NCBI GenBank assembly: GCA_030665535.1
Contig: DAOUZU010000001.1
Coordinates: 1-30,681, forward strand
Source of the DNA: Dehalococcoidia bacterium
GTDB taxonomy: Bacteria; Chloroflexota; Dehalococcoidia; Dehalococcoidales; JAUXAE01
DNA: 30,681 bases
Direction: 5' to 3'
In this document: in pieces, positions 1 to 9,070 of the stretch
How positions within the stretch are numbered: the first letter of the stretch is position 1
How the letters are laid out: every line of letters begins with the position of its first letter
The notes under the pieces: model-generated
The model's input: the letters and a program-made list of their open reading frames with translations, nothing else
The model's database searches: none
Told to the model about the DNA's origin: nothing
Position numbers and translations under genes: made by a program

Positions 1-3000
1 CCCACCAGCCGATCTACCTTGCCGTAGATGGCCGCCTCGGTGAGCACCCTGGTCGTCTCCTGGAACGAGGCTGCCGCCAGCCAGCTGGCGGTACTTAATG
101 AAGACCTGGTTATACCCATCATCACGGCGTGAGCGGTGGCCGGCTCGCCACCCTCGGCCAGCACCTTGGCATTGATATCCTCATAGTGGTATTTCTGTAT
201 AAGTTCACCGGGTATGAGGTCTGTATCTCCGGAGGTATCTATGCGCACCCTGTTCAGCATTTGCCGGGCGATAACCTCCACATGCTTATCGTTGATATGA
301 ACACCCTGGGAGCTATAAACCTTCTGCACCTCCTCCACCAGGTACTTCTGCACCGCCTCCTGGCCCAGGATGCTCAGGATGTCCTGGGGATTGATAGAGC
401 CATCGGTGAGCTGCTGGCCGGCCGTTATCCGATCACCGGTACCTACCCTGATATGGGCGGCGGCGGGCACCACATACTCCCGCTCCTCCGTCTCCACATA
501 GCTTATGGAGATCTGGTCTTTTTCAACGGCCACCCGGCCGGCTACCCTGGCCAACGCCGGCTGCTCCTCAGTGGTCAGCTTCTTTGTTGTCTTGGCTGTT
601 TTTGTTGTTTTGGCCTTCTTGGTGGCCTTGGGCTCTGTCAGTACCGTGCCGATATCAACAACCTGGCCGTCCTTTACCAGGACTTTCCAGCCCTTAGGCA
701 GCGGGTACTCGTCACGGTACTGCTCGGTTGAATCTATGTTGATTTGCCGGCCTTCTTCGCTTTCAACTACCTCGGCGGTGCCGTCTATCTCAGACATAAT
801 GGCCTGCGCCTTGGGTATCCTGGCTTCAAAGAGCTCCTCTACACGGGGCAGGCCGCTGGTGATATCCAGCCCCACGACGCCGCCGGTATGGAAGGTGCGC
901 AGCGTTAACTGTGTGCCCGGCTCGCCGATGCTCTGGGCGGCTATTATGCCCACCGCCGTATGTAAATCCACCATTTGGCCGCGGGCCAGGTCCCGTCCGT
1001 AGCAGAGCTGGCAGATTCCCTGCCGGGATTGACAGCTTAAGGGAGAGCGGACATGCACCGAGTTAATGCCGGCTTTATCTATCGTATCCGCCTTAGCCTC
1101 GCCTATCTCTTCGTTGCGTTCAACGATTACCTTGCCGCTCTTGGGGTGAACCAGTCGGCTGGCAGCCAGCCGCCCCTTGATGCGGTCGTTAAGCGGCGGC
1201 AGCAGGCCCTTCTCCGGCGGGTCGGTTATCCAGATACCCTCTATGGTGCCGCAATCTTCCTCAAGTATTATCACGTCCTGGGTTACGTCTACGAGTCGCC
1301 TGGTGAGATAGCCACTGCCCGAAGTCCTCAGGGCGGTATCGGCCAGTCCCTTACGGGCGCCATGGGTAGAGATGAAGTATTCAAGGGCAGTCAGACCCTC
1401 ACGCAGACTGGACTTTATGGGAAAGTCAATTATCCTGCCCGTGGGATTGGTCATCAGGCCGCGCATGCCGGCCATCTGACGTATCTGGGAGATGTTGCCC
1501 TTAGCCCCGGATGTAGCCATCATATAGATGCTGCCGTTTCTGTCCAAGCCGGTGGAGATGGCTTCGGTAATCTTGTCAGTGGTATCCATCCATACCTCGA
1601 CGACGCCGTTATAGCGCTCGTCCTCAGTGATAAGGCCCCGGTTAAACTGATTCTCGATGATATTTGATTTCTCCTCGGCCGCCTCCAGCAGCTTGGCCTT
1701 CTCCCGCGGTACGGCGATATCACTCATTGCCACGCTAATACCTGAGCTGGTAGCGTATTTGAAACCGAGCTTCTTCAGATTGTCTAGAAGCTTGGCCATC
1801 TCTTCTTTGCCGAGCAATTTGATGCTATCGGTTATAACGCCCTTCAGCGTTGTTTTATCCACAGGTTTGTTGTAAAAGCCGAGCTTGGCCGGCAGGGCAT
1901 CGCTGAAAATAATGCGGCCAACGCTGGTCTTAATCCTCTTGCCCTTACCATCCCTTACTTCAATCTCCGCCCTTAGCTGTACCGCCCCCAGGTCATAGCT
2001 CAGCCTGGCCTCTTCAAAGCTGCCGAAAATGCTGCCCTCTCCCTTGATTCCTTGCTTAATCGTAGTGAGATAATAGCAGCCGAAGACCATATCCAGGGTG
2101 GGGGTCACTATCGGGTCGCCGGAGCTGGGCAGAAGCATGTTATGAATACTGAGCATCATCTCTCTGGCCTCTTTAACGGCCGCCCGGGAAAGGGGCACGT
2201 GAATTGCCATCTGGTCACCGTCAAAATCAGCGTTAAAGGCCGAGGTTACCAGGGGATGAATCTGAATAGCGCTGCCGTCAATAAGAACCGGCTCAAAGGC
2301 CTGAATACTCAGGCGGTGCAGGGTAGGCGCCCGGTTGATAAGCACCGGCCGGTCTTTGACCACCTTTTCAAGGATGTCGTATACCTCGGGGTGGCCCCTC
2401 TCCACCAGCCGGCGGGCGCTCTTAATGTTGGGCGCTTCACCCAGCTTGACCAGCTGGTGCATAACGAAAGGCTTGAATAGCTCCAGGGCCATCCGCCGCG
2501 GTAGGCCGCACTGGGTTAGCTCCAGATCCGGGCCAACGACAATGACGGAACGTCCGCTGTAATCTACTCGCTTACCCAGCAGGTTCTGGCGGAAACGGCC
2601 CTGCTTGCCCCGCAGCATATCGGACAGGGACTTGGCCTTATGGGCTCCGCTGACGGCAACCATACGGCCCCTGCGACCATTATCAATAAGGGAATCCACC
2701 GCCTCCTGGAGCATCCTTTTCTCGTTGCGGATTATAATCTCCGGCGCCCCTATCTCCATAAGATGACGCAACCGGTTGTTGCGGTTAATAACCCGCCGGT
2801 AGAGGTCGTTCAGGTCACTGGTGGCGAAACGGCCGCCGTCCAGCTGGACCATTGGCCTGAGGTCGGGCGGCAGTACCGGCAGCACTGTCATAACCATCCA
2901 CTCGGACTTGTTGCCGCTACGGCGCAGAGCCTCCACCAGCTGCAACTTCTTGGATGCCTTCTTGCGACGCTGTCCTGAGGTGGAGCGTGTCTCCTGAATC

Positions 3001-3773
3001 AGATTGATGCGCTTCTCTTTGAAGTCTATACTCTTGAACAGCTTCAGGATGGCCTCGGCCCCCATTGCCGCCTCAAATGCCTGGCCGAATTTGGCCTCCA
3101 TATCATAATACTGGTTCTCTGTCAGCAGACTGCCGACACTGAGGTCTTTGATTTGATCCTTGCCCGCCTGAAGTTGTTCTTCCAGCTCCGCCTTCTCTTC
3201 AACGAAGTTACGCCGCAGCAGGTTTATCTCTTCGACGGTGGCCTTATCCTTTTCCATCGCCTCAACCTTGGCGGCCAGGACGGTCTCACGCTCGGCGATA
3301 TCCTGCTTCGTATTCTCGGTAAGCTGCTCGTCCGCCACCTGACGGGCCTCTTCGTCAATAGAGGTTATTATGTAATGTGAAAAATAGAGGACACGCTCCA
3401 GACTGCGTGCCGAGAGGTCCAGCAACAGGCCCACCCGGCTGGGTATCCCCCGGGTGAACCAAATGTGGCCCACCGGACAGGCCAGCTCAATATGCCCCAT
3501 CCGCTCCCGCCTCACCTTGTTGCGGGCAATCTCCACACCGCACTTATCACAGATAATGCCTTTATAGCGTATCCGCTTGTACTTGCCGCAGGCACATTCG
3601 AAATCTTTTGTGGGGCCGAATATGCGCTCACAGAAAAGGCCGTCTCGCTCCGGCTTCAGGGTACGGTAGTTGATGGTCTCCGGTTTTGTCACCTCGCCGT
3701 AGGACCAACCCCTTATCTGCTCCGGCGAAGCCAGGGAAATACGTATAGCGTCAAAATCATTAACCTCAATCAT
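1..3773 (-). CDS. rpoC: RNA polymerase beta' subunit, 3' end outside window
   Basis: This is the catalytic subunit of bacterial RNA polymerase; about 1257 residues are visible and the C-terminus lies beyond position 1. The N-terminal zinc site uses Cys60, 62, 75 and 78. The Mg2+-binding motif NADFDGDQM is at residues 514-522 (positions 2208-2234) with all three catalytic Asp present. The bridge-helix/trigger-loop region and the second Cys-rich zinc motif (around CQSRQGICQLC) follow. ATG at 3771-3773 is chosen because a GGAGAGGT Shine-Dalgarno sits about 12 bases upstream inside rpoB; the gene overlaps the rpoB stop by 8 bp, so translation is probably coupled. One oddity is a Lys/Thr-rich low-complexity insert at about residues 1049-1068 (positions 570-630), inside the domain following the bridge helix. 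The identity is certain; only the end is missing. Confidence 0.98.
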   Translation of the reverse strand, partial: MIEVNDFDAIRISLASPEQIRGWSYGEVTKPETINYRTLKPERDGLFCERIFGPTKDFECACGKYKRIRYKGIICDKCGVEIARNKVRRERMGHIELACPVGHIWFTRGIPSRVGLLLDLSARSLERVLYFSHYIITSIDEEARQVADEQLTENTKQDIAERETVLAAKVEAMEKDKATVEEINLLRRNFVEEKAELEEQLQAGKDQIKDLSVGSLLTENQYYDMEAKFGQAFEAAMGAEAILKLFKSIDFKEKRINLIQETRSTSGQRRKKASKKLQLVEALRRSGNKSEWMVMTVLPVLPPDLRPMVQLDGGRFATSDLNDLYRRVINRNNRLRHLMEIGAPEIIIRNEKRMLQEAVDSLIDNGRRGRMVAVSGAHKAKSLSDMLRGKQGRFRQNLLGKRVDYSGRSVIVVGPDLELTQCGLPRRMALELFKPFVMHQLVKLGEAPNIKSARRLVERGHPEVYDILEKVVKDRPVLINRAPTLHRLSIQAFEPVLIDGSAIQIHPLVTSAFNADFDGDQMAIHVPLSRAAVKEAREMMLSIHNMLLPSSGDPIVTPTLDMVFGCYYLTTIKQGIKGEGSIFGSFEEARLSYDLGAVQLRAEIEVRDGKGKRIKTSVGRIIFSDALPAKLGFYNKPVDKTTLKGVITDSIKLLGKEEMAKLLDNLKKLGFKYATSSGISVAMSDIAVPREKAKLLEAAEEKSNIIENQFNRGLITEDERYNGVVEVWMDTTDKITEAISTGLDRNGSIYMMATSGAKGNISQIRQMAGMRGLMTNPTGRIIDFPIKSSLREGLTALEYFISTHGARKGLADTALRTSGSGYLTRRLVDVTQDVIILEEDCGTIEGIWITDPPEKGLLPPLNDRIKGRLAASRLVHPKSGKVIVERNEEIGEAKADTIDKAGINSVHVRSPLSCQSRQGICQLCYGRDLARGQMVDLHTAVGIIAAQSIGEPGTQLTLRTFHTGGVVGLDITSGLPRVEELFEARIPKAQAIMSEIDGTAEVVESEEGRQINIDSTEQYRDEYPLPKGWKVLVKDGQVVDIGTVLTEPKATKKAKTTKTAKTTKKLTTEEQPALARVAGRVAVEKDQISISYVETEEREYVVPAAAHIRVGTGDRITAGQQLTDGSINPQDILSILGQEAVQKYLVEEVQKVYSSQGVHINDKHVEVIARQMLNRVRIDTSGDTDLIPGELIQKYHYEDINAKVLAEGGEPATAHAVMMGITRSSLSTASWLAAASFQETTRVLTEAAIYGKVDRLV

Positions 3774-6700
3774 CTTTCTGGTTTACCTCTCCATCGGAAG
3801 AGCCGTCAGTTTTGTCGGCCTTCTCTTTCGTTTCAATCTCTGCCTTTTCAACTTCAACATCCGGCGAGGCTGCTGCCTCCGCCTCCGGATCTGGTTTTTC
3901 CGTTTCAGCCTCTGACGGGGCAGCCGCCTCTTCAAGCGGTTTCGCTCCTTCGGCCTTTTCAGCCGCCGGGGTTTCTCCGGCTACATCCGCCGCTACGGCT
4001 TCTCCGGAAGCGGCCTCCGGTACGCCCTCCGCCTGGCCTTCAATCACCTCCGGCTCTCCTGTGGAAGCGGTAATCTCCTTGATCTGCTCCGTCGGCGCCA
4101 ACTTCTCTTCCTCGTTGATTACCTCAACGGCCAGCCCCAGGCTCTGCAGTTCTTTGACCAACACCTTGAAAGATTCCGGCACGCCGGGCTGGAGGACATC
4201 CTCTCCCTTGACGATGGCCTCATAGGTCTTGGCCCGGCCGGTGACATCGTCAGACTTGATGGTCAGCATTTCCTGTAGGTTGTGGGCGGCGCCATAGGCC
4301 TCAAGTGTCCATACCTCCATCTCACCGAAACGCTGGCCGCCGAACTGGGCCTTGCCGCCCAGGGGCTGCTGCGAAATCAGGGAGTAGGGGCCGGTGGCCC
4401 GTGCGTGGACTTTATCTTCCACCAAATGTATCAGCTTCAGAATATACATATTGCCCACCGTTACCGGCTGGTCAAACGGCTCACCGCTTCGGCCGTCGCG
4501 CAGGACTACTTTGCCGGCCACTGGCGACGGCAGGTTAAGACGACCCGTCGCCTCATTCACCGCCTCCTCCAGCTTAATCAGGTCAAGCTTTCGGGCGGCC
4601 ACTCCCTGCTCCTCAAGCCACAGGCGGAGGCTTATTTCACGGGCCTTACCCGGCTGCTCGTCGCCGAAGACCTGCCCTGCATCGTAGCCGTGGCTGTCCA
4701 CCCACTCTTTGGCTGTCTCAACACGGCCGGCGGCATCGCTCTCCTCAAGGCCGAAATCCAGCGGGTTAGCCTTCTGCACTAGCCAGGCCCGTGCCAGGGC
4801 ATCTTCTATGGCCACATCGGTGGCGCCGTCAAAAACGGGCGTCATCACCCGGAAGCCCAGCAATTGAGAAGCCCAACCCAGGTGGGTCTCCAGGACCTGG
4901 CCCAGGTTCATCCGGGACGGTACGCCGATGGGGTTAAGGATAATATCCACCGGCGTACCATCAGGCAGGAAGGGCATATCCTCAGCGGGGGCGATAATGG
5001 AGATAACCCCCTTGTTGCCGTGGCGGCCGGCCAGCTTATCGCCAACGGATATCTTACGCCTCTGGGCCACCCATACCTGCACCCACTGGTTGACCCTGGC
5101 GGGCAGGTCGTCACCCTTGTCGCGTGAGAATATGCGGACATTGATTACCTTGCCCCACTCACCATGCGGCATCCTTAAGGAGGTGTCTTTCACCTCCCGC
5201 GCCTTCTCGCCGAAGATAGCTCTTAGCAGCTTCTCTTCGGCGGAGAGCTCGGTCTCACCCTTGGGGGTTATCTTACCCACCAAGATATCGTCCGGGGCTA
5301 CCTCGGCGCCGATTCGGATAATGCCCTGCTCATCCAATTCGCGCAGGCTCTCCTCGCCGACATTGGGTATATCGCGGGTTATCTCTTCCTCGCCCAGCTT
5401 GGTATCGCGGGCTTCCACCTCGTGTTTGGATATGTGGATTGAGGTGAACTTATCGTTCTGCATCAGGCGCTCATTGATAATTATGGCGTCCTCAAAGTTG
5501 TAGCCGCCCCAGCTCATGAAGGCGCAGACCAGGTTCTGGCCAAGGGCCAGCTCGCCCTGCTCCGTGGCCGAACTATCGGCCAGGACGTCCCCGGCCGCTA
5601 CCTGCTGCCCCTTGCTCACGATGGGCCGCTGGTTTATACAGGTCCCCTGGTTAGTACGGACGAATTTCCGCAGGCTGTAGCTGTCCTTACCCCCAGTGTC
5701 CCTGTTGACAATAATTGTTGAGCCGGCCACCGAGGCAACCTCGCCGGCGTTAGCGGCGTATATTACCTGGCCGCTGTAGTCGGCGGCCTTTTTCTCCATA
5801 CCGGTGGCCACCAACGGCGCTTCAGGCCGGAGCAGGGGTACCGCCTGACGTTGCATATTGGCCCCCATCAACGCCCGGTTGGCATCGTTGTGCTCCAGGA
5901 ATGGTATCAGCGAGGTGGCCACGCTGAATATCTGCTTGGACGATACGTCCATATACTCAATCTTCTCCGGCGGTTCGTGCAGATAACTATCTCCTCGCCG
6001 GGCCTCCACCCTCTCATCCGTGAAGTGGCCTTTTTCATCCAGGCGGGCATTGGCCTGGGCAATATAATGCTTGTCTTCCTCATCTGCCGGAAGGTAGTCC
6101 ACCTCATCGGAAACAAAAGGCCTCACCTTAATATCCTTGGATGATAGCCTGGCCAGGACCGCGGCTATCTTGGGCGTAACCTCCACCCCGGCCTTGGCAG
6201 TGGCGCCGCCCTTGCTGTTTTTCACATCCTCCAGCAAAACCCTACCCAGAAGTCTTTTATCAGTGTTTTTCAGACTGTGAATAACATAGCGGTAAGGTGT
6301 TTCAATGAAACCGTAGCTGTTTACGCGGCTGTAGTTGGCCAGCGAGCCGATAAGGCCAATATTCGGCCCTTCCGGGGTTTCAATGGGGCAGATACGGCCG
6401 TAGTGAGTGTGGTGGACATCACGGACATCAAAACCGGCCCGCTCCCGGGACAAACCACCCGGCCCCATAGCCGAAAGGCGGCGCTTGTGGGTAAGCTCGG
6501 CCAGGGGGTTGGTCTGGTCCATGAACTGGGATAGCTGCGAGCCACCGAAGAACTCCCTGATGGCAGCCACCACCGGGCGGATGTTTACCAGGGCGCTGGG
6601 GGTAACCGTATCCAGGCTGACGATGCTCATCCGCTCCCGGGCCACTCTCTCCAGACGGGCCAGGCCGATGCGAAACTGGTTCTGAATCAGCTCGCCAGCA

Positions 6701-7719
6701 GTTCGCACGCGGCGGTTGCCTAGGTGGTCAATGTCATCGGCGCTGTCTTCGCCGTTGTTTACCATAATAACGTGGCGGACTATCTCAACCACGTCTTCCT
6801 TGGTCAGGGCACGCTGAATCCCGTTTTCCGCACTATGCCCCAGCCTCCGGTTTAGCTTATAGCGGCCCACCTTGCCCAGGTCATAGTGCTGGGGGCTGAA
6901 GAACATATCGTTTAACAGCTTCCTGGCGTTCTCAATATTGGGCGGGTCTCCGGGGCGGAGCCGGCTATATATGTCAATCAAGGCGGTCTTCTCGTCTGTT
7001 ACCACCTGGTCCCTGTCTATGCTTGACTGGATAAAGCAGTGATCCGGGGAACTGTCTTCTTTGGCGAAGATCTCCTTAAGCTGCTCATCACCAGAGTAGC
7101 CGATGGCCCTTAAAAGAGTAGTTACCGGAATCTTGCGTCGGCCGTCAATCTTTACCGAGATTACGTCACGGTTTGAGGTCTCAACCTCCAGCCAGGCGCC
7201 ACGGCTGGGAATAAGATTAGCCCGACACAGCCCCCGCCCGCTGGTGGCGTCTTCCGTCACGGTGAAGTAAACGCCGGGAGAGCGCAGCAGCTGACTGACA
7301 ACCACCCGCTCTGTGCCGCTGGTGATAAAAGTACCCTGGGCCGTCATCAGCGGAATATCACCGAAGAAAAGGTCAAAAGGCTCTTTTATCTCTCCGGTGG
7401 CTTTTACCAGCAGTCGGGCCTTGATATACAACGGCACGGAATAGGTCTGATCGCGCTCGCCGCATTCTGCCTCGGAGAGACGCGGCTCACGGAACTCGTA
7501 GCCGACAAACTTAAGCTCCAGTCGGTTGCCGGTGAAGTCTTTGATGGGTGAGATGTCATCCAGCAACTCCCTGATACCGTCCTCCTGGAACCAACGGAAG
7601 GAACCGAGCTGCACCTCTATTAGGTTGGGGATGTCTACTACCTGGGGTAACTTAGAATAGGACTTGCGGGGTACCGGAGATACACGGCCGTCAGACCGAG
7701 TTGGCGACTTTGAGACCAT
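3766..7719 (-). CDS. rpoB: RNA polymerase beta subunit with long acidic C-terminal tail
   Basis: This is the second large catalytic subunit of RNA polymerase, 1317 residues. The rifampicin pocket is canonical: FMDQ with Asp401, THKRR with His411, and Ser416, matching E. coli D516, H526 and S531 in spacing, so no classical resistance substitution is seen. The conserved GDKLAGRHGNKG segment is present. The start at 7719 is supported by AAGGAG at 7725-7730, five bases upstream. The conserved protein ends near residue 1200 (LAVEVINEEE). It is followed by about 117 residues rich in Ala, Glu, Pro, Asp and Lys that look disordered and are not part of the core beta fold. It is first in the rpoBC operon and is driven by the promoter at 7848-7876. 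Ribosomal protein genes rplJ and rplL, which usually precede rpoB, are absent here. Confidence 0.98.
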   Translation of the reverse strand: MVSKSPTRSDGRVSPVPRKSYSKLPQVVDIPNLIEVQLGSFRWFQEDGIRELLDDISPIKDFTGNRLELKFVGYEFREPRLSEAECGERDQTYSVPLYIKARLLVKATGEIKEPFDLFFGDIPLMTAQGTFITSGTERVVVSQLLRSPGVYFTVTEDATSGRGLCRANLIPSRGAWLEVETSNRDVISVKIDGRRKIPVTTLLRAIGYSGDEQLKEIFAKEDSSPDHCFIQSSIDRDQVVTDEKTALIDIYSRLRPGDPPNIENARKLLNDMFFSPQHYDLGKVGRYKLNRRLGHSAENGIQRALTKEDVVEIVRHVIMVNNGEDSADDIDHLGNRRVRTAGELIQNQFRIGLARLERVARERMSIVSLDTVTPSALVNIRPVVAAIREFFGGSQLSQFMDQTNPLAELTHKRRLSAMGPGGLSRERAGFDVRDVHHTHYGRICPIETPEGPNIGLIGSLANYSRVNSYGFIETPYRYVIHSLKNTDKRLLGRVLLEDVKNSKGGATAKAGVEVTPKIAAVLARLSSKDIKVRPFVSDEVDYLPADEEDKHYIAQANARLDEKGHFTDERVEARRGDSYLHEPPEKIEYMDVSSKQIFSVATSLIPFLEHNDANRALMGANMQRQAVPLLRPEAPLVATGMEKKAADYSGQVIYAANAGEVASVAGSTIIVNRDTGGKDSYSLRKFVRTNQGTCINQRPIVSKGQQVAAGDVLADSSATEQGELALGQNLVCAFMSWGGYNFEDAIIINERLMQNDKFTSIHISKHEVEARDTKLGEEEITRDIPNVGEESLRELDEQGIIRIGAEVAPDDILVGKITPKGETELSAEEKLLRAIFGEKAREVKDTSLRMPHGEWGKVINVRIFSRDKGDDLPARVNQWVQVWVAQRRKISVGDKLAGRHGNKGVISIIAPAEDMPFLPDGTPVDIILNPIGVPSRMNLGQVLETHLGWASQLLGFRVMTPVFDGATDVAIEDALARAWLVQKANPLDFGLEESDAAGRVETAKEWVDSHGYDAGQVFGDEQPGKAREISLRLWLEEQGVAARKLDLIKLEEAVNEATGRLNLPSPVAGKVVLRDGRSGEPFDQPVTVGNMYILKLIHLVEDKVHARATGPYSLISQQPLGGKAQFGGQRFGEMEVWTLEAYGAAHNLQEMLTIKSDDVTGRAKTYEAIVKGEDVLQPGVPESFKVLVKELQSLGLAVEVINEEEKLAPTEQIKEITASTGEPEVIEGQAEGVPEAASGEAVAADVAGETPAAEKAEGAKPLEEAAAPSEAETEKPDPEAEAAASPDVEVEKAEIETKEKADKTDGSSDGEVNQKDD

Positions 7720-7847
7720 AGTTACTCCTTAAAAAGAATGGATCGGAGAATTAGGGCATAGCCAAGCGGCTAGCGAAAATAGAAAAACGCCTTCAATGAA
7801 TTGCACGAATTAAAGGAAATACCTAGGGGCATAATCACAAACAAATA

Positions 7848-7876
7848 ATTATACTGCAATTGGTGTCATCTGTCAA
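7848..7876 (-). promoter_or_regulatory. Perfect-consensus sigma70 promoter for rpoBC
   Basis: Read on the minus strand, TTGACA (7871-7876) and TATAAT (7848-7853) are separated by exactly 17 bp, a full consensus match. The predicted transcript start is near 7841, giving a leader of about 120 nt before the rpoB ATG. The leader holds a small inverted repeat (TAGCC/GGCTA, 7759-7772) without a U-tract, so no attenuator is evident. Confidence 0.92.
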
Positions 7877-8025
7877 GGCCGGTTGCTGCGGCGCCTGCTG
7901 CCTCTGGGGCAAAGATTGGCTGTATAGAGCCGAGGGCTTTAGAGTAGCAGTCCCACACGTATCATTATACGCCGCTGCCGTCTGGATCTTCCAGCGTCGC
8001 CACCTTTCCACCTTAGCGAGGGTCA

Positions 8026-8053
8026 TTGACGCCCCGATGTGGGGCGTGATAGT
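8026..8053 (+). promoter_or_regulatory. Possible ribF-tyrS promoter
   Basis: TTGACG (8026-8031) matches the -35 box at 5 of 6 positions and is followed 16 bp later by GATAGT (8048-8053, 4 of 6). The spacer is filled by the inverted repeat at 8029-8047. The predicted start is near 8060, giving a leader of about 78 nt. The -10 is weak, so this is tentative. Confidence 0.35.
8029..8047. repeat. Inverted repeat upstream of ribF, operator candidate
   Basis: ACGCCCC (8029-8035) and GGGGCGT (8041-8047) form a perfect 7-bp inverted repeat around the 5-base centre GATGT. There is no T-run on either side, which argues against a terminator. It lies between the proposed -35 and -10 boxes, a typical place for a repressor site. 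Confidence 0.5.
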
Positions 8054-8137
8054 ATCAAATACTCTCTTAATCCTGGTTGATACCAGCCTTAGAATTGCTA
8101 CGTCACACTGTATGCAGGCCCGCCAAACAACACGGAA

Positions 8138-9067
8138 ATGTCTTTTAAGGAAGAATTAGCCGCCTTTTCGCCCCGGCAGGATACCTTGCTGGCCATCGGT
8201 GTCTTTGACGGCGTCCACCTGGGCCATAAAGCGCTGCTTTCCGAGCTCAAGCGCCAGGCCGATGAGAAAGGCCTTGCTACTGGCGTGGTCACCTTCCGCA
8301 AGCACCCGGCTACAATCCTTCCCCACCAACAGTGGTTGGCCCACCTCACCAGCCTGGCCGAGAAAATCAGGCTCCTCAGGGAAGAAGGCGTGGCATTTAT
8401 CGTCACCCTTTCCTTCACCATTGAACTGGCCCAAGTAAGCGCCGAGCACTTCGTCGGCCTGCTTCAGAAGCAGTTAAAGATGCGCGGCCTGGTGATCGGA
8501 GCCGACTTCGCCCTGGGACGGAACCGCGAGGGAGACGCCGCGACGCTGATCAGGCTAGGGCGGGACACCGGCTTTGGCGTAACGGTGGTGCCACCGGTAA
8601 AGCTAAGCGGTGAGATAGTGTCCTCCACGGCCATAAGAAACGCTCTGGCCGGCGGGGATATGGGCAAGGTGCAGCGGATGACGGGCCGCTACTTCCGCCT
8701 TGAGGAGCGTGTCGTCACCGGCAACGGCCGCGGCGCAGACCTGGGTTATCCCACTGCCAACCTGGATACAGACCCGGAGCAAGCGCTGCCGGCTGATGGC
8801 GTCTATGCCACCTGGGCCCACGTAGATAATAAACCTCTTCGGGCGGTTACCAGCATCGGCCACCGGCCCACCTTCGGCGGCGGGGAGCGCATCGTCGAAG
8901 TCTATATTATGGGCTACCAGGGAAACCTCTATGGCTCCCGGCTTAAAATTGATATAATAGAGCGGCTGCGCGGCGAGATGCGTTTTGATTCCGCCACCGC
9001 GCTCACCGCCCAGATTGAGGATGATATTAAAAAGGCGAAGGGTATCTTCAACACCCTGGATAGGTAA
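8138..9067 (+). CDS. ribF: Bifunctional riboflavin kinase / FAD synthetase
   Basis: This cytoplasmic enzyme phosphorylates riboflavin to FMN and then adenylates it to FAD. It has 309 residues, normal for bacterial RibF. The N-terminal FMN adenylyltransferase domain carries the nucleotidyltransferase motif GVFDGVHLGH at residues 21-30. The C-terminal riboflavin kinase domain (from about residue 185) shows GYPTANLD, GVYATW, the GHRPTFGG segment and a final LYGSRLKIDIIERLRGE block. The ATG at 8138 has only a weak GGAA upstream but gives the expected N-terminus. The gene is first in a two-gene unit with tyrS, whose ATG begins 3 bases after the ribF stop, and it is divergent from rpoBC. Confidence 0.96.
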   Translation: MSFKEELAAFSPRQDTLLAIGVFDGVHLGHKALLSELKRQADEKGLATGVVTFRKHPATILPHQQWLAHLTSLAEKIRLLREEGVAFIVTLSFTIELAQVSAEHFVGLLQKQLKMRGLVIGADFALGRNREGDAATLIRLGRDTGFGVTVVPPVKLSGEIVSSTAIRNALAGGDMGKVQRMTGRYFRLEERVVTGNGRGADLGYPTANLDTDPEQALPADGVYATWAHVDNKPLRAVTSIGHRPTFGGGERIVEVYIMGYQGNLYGSRLKIDIIERLRGEMRFDSATALTAQIEDDIKKAKGIFNTLDR

Positions 9068-9070
9068 TAG

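Larger units (their letters stand above)
7720..8137. other. Divergent intergenic region between rpoB and ribF
   Basis: These 418 bases separate two divergent operons. They hold the rpoBC promoter and leader (7720-7876), a possible second minus-strand TATAAT at 7964-7969 without a good -35, a small inverted repeat CTGGA/TCCAG at 7982-7994, and a 7-bp inverted repeat at 8029-8047. Short open frames cross the region on both strands, but none has a ribosome binding site or a recognisable product. No tRNA or known riboswitch fold was recognised; in particular nothing resembling an FMN riboswitch was seen ahead of ribF. Confidence 0.7.

Noticed and set aside
3812..4225. Plus-strand Ser/Ala-rich open frame antisense to the rpoB tail
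   Set aside because: It is the mirror of the GC-rich Ala/Glu codons of the RpoB tail; long stop-free antisense frames are expected there.
7759..7772. TAGCC/GGCTA hairpin in the rpoB leader as an attenuator
   Set aside because: The stem is 5 bp with no following U-tract in the direction of transcription.
7835..8026. Minus-strand 63-residue open frame upstream of rpoB
   Set aside because: It runs across the rpoBC promoter, has no ribosome binding site and no recognisable product.
7860..8159. Plus-strand 99-residue open frame in the rpoB-ribF intergenic region
   Set aside because: It overlaps the rpoBC promoter and the ribF start, has no ribosome binding site, and its composition (Cys/Arg-rich, no motif) looks random.
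8953..8958. TATAAT inside ribF
   Set aside because: It is in coding sequence with no fitting -35 and no downstream gene start in range; chance -10 matches occur.
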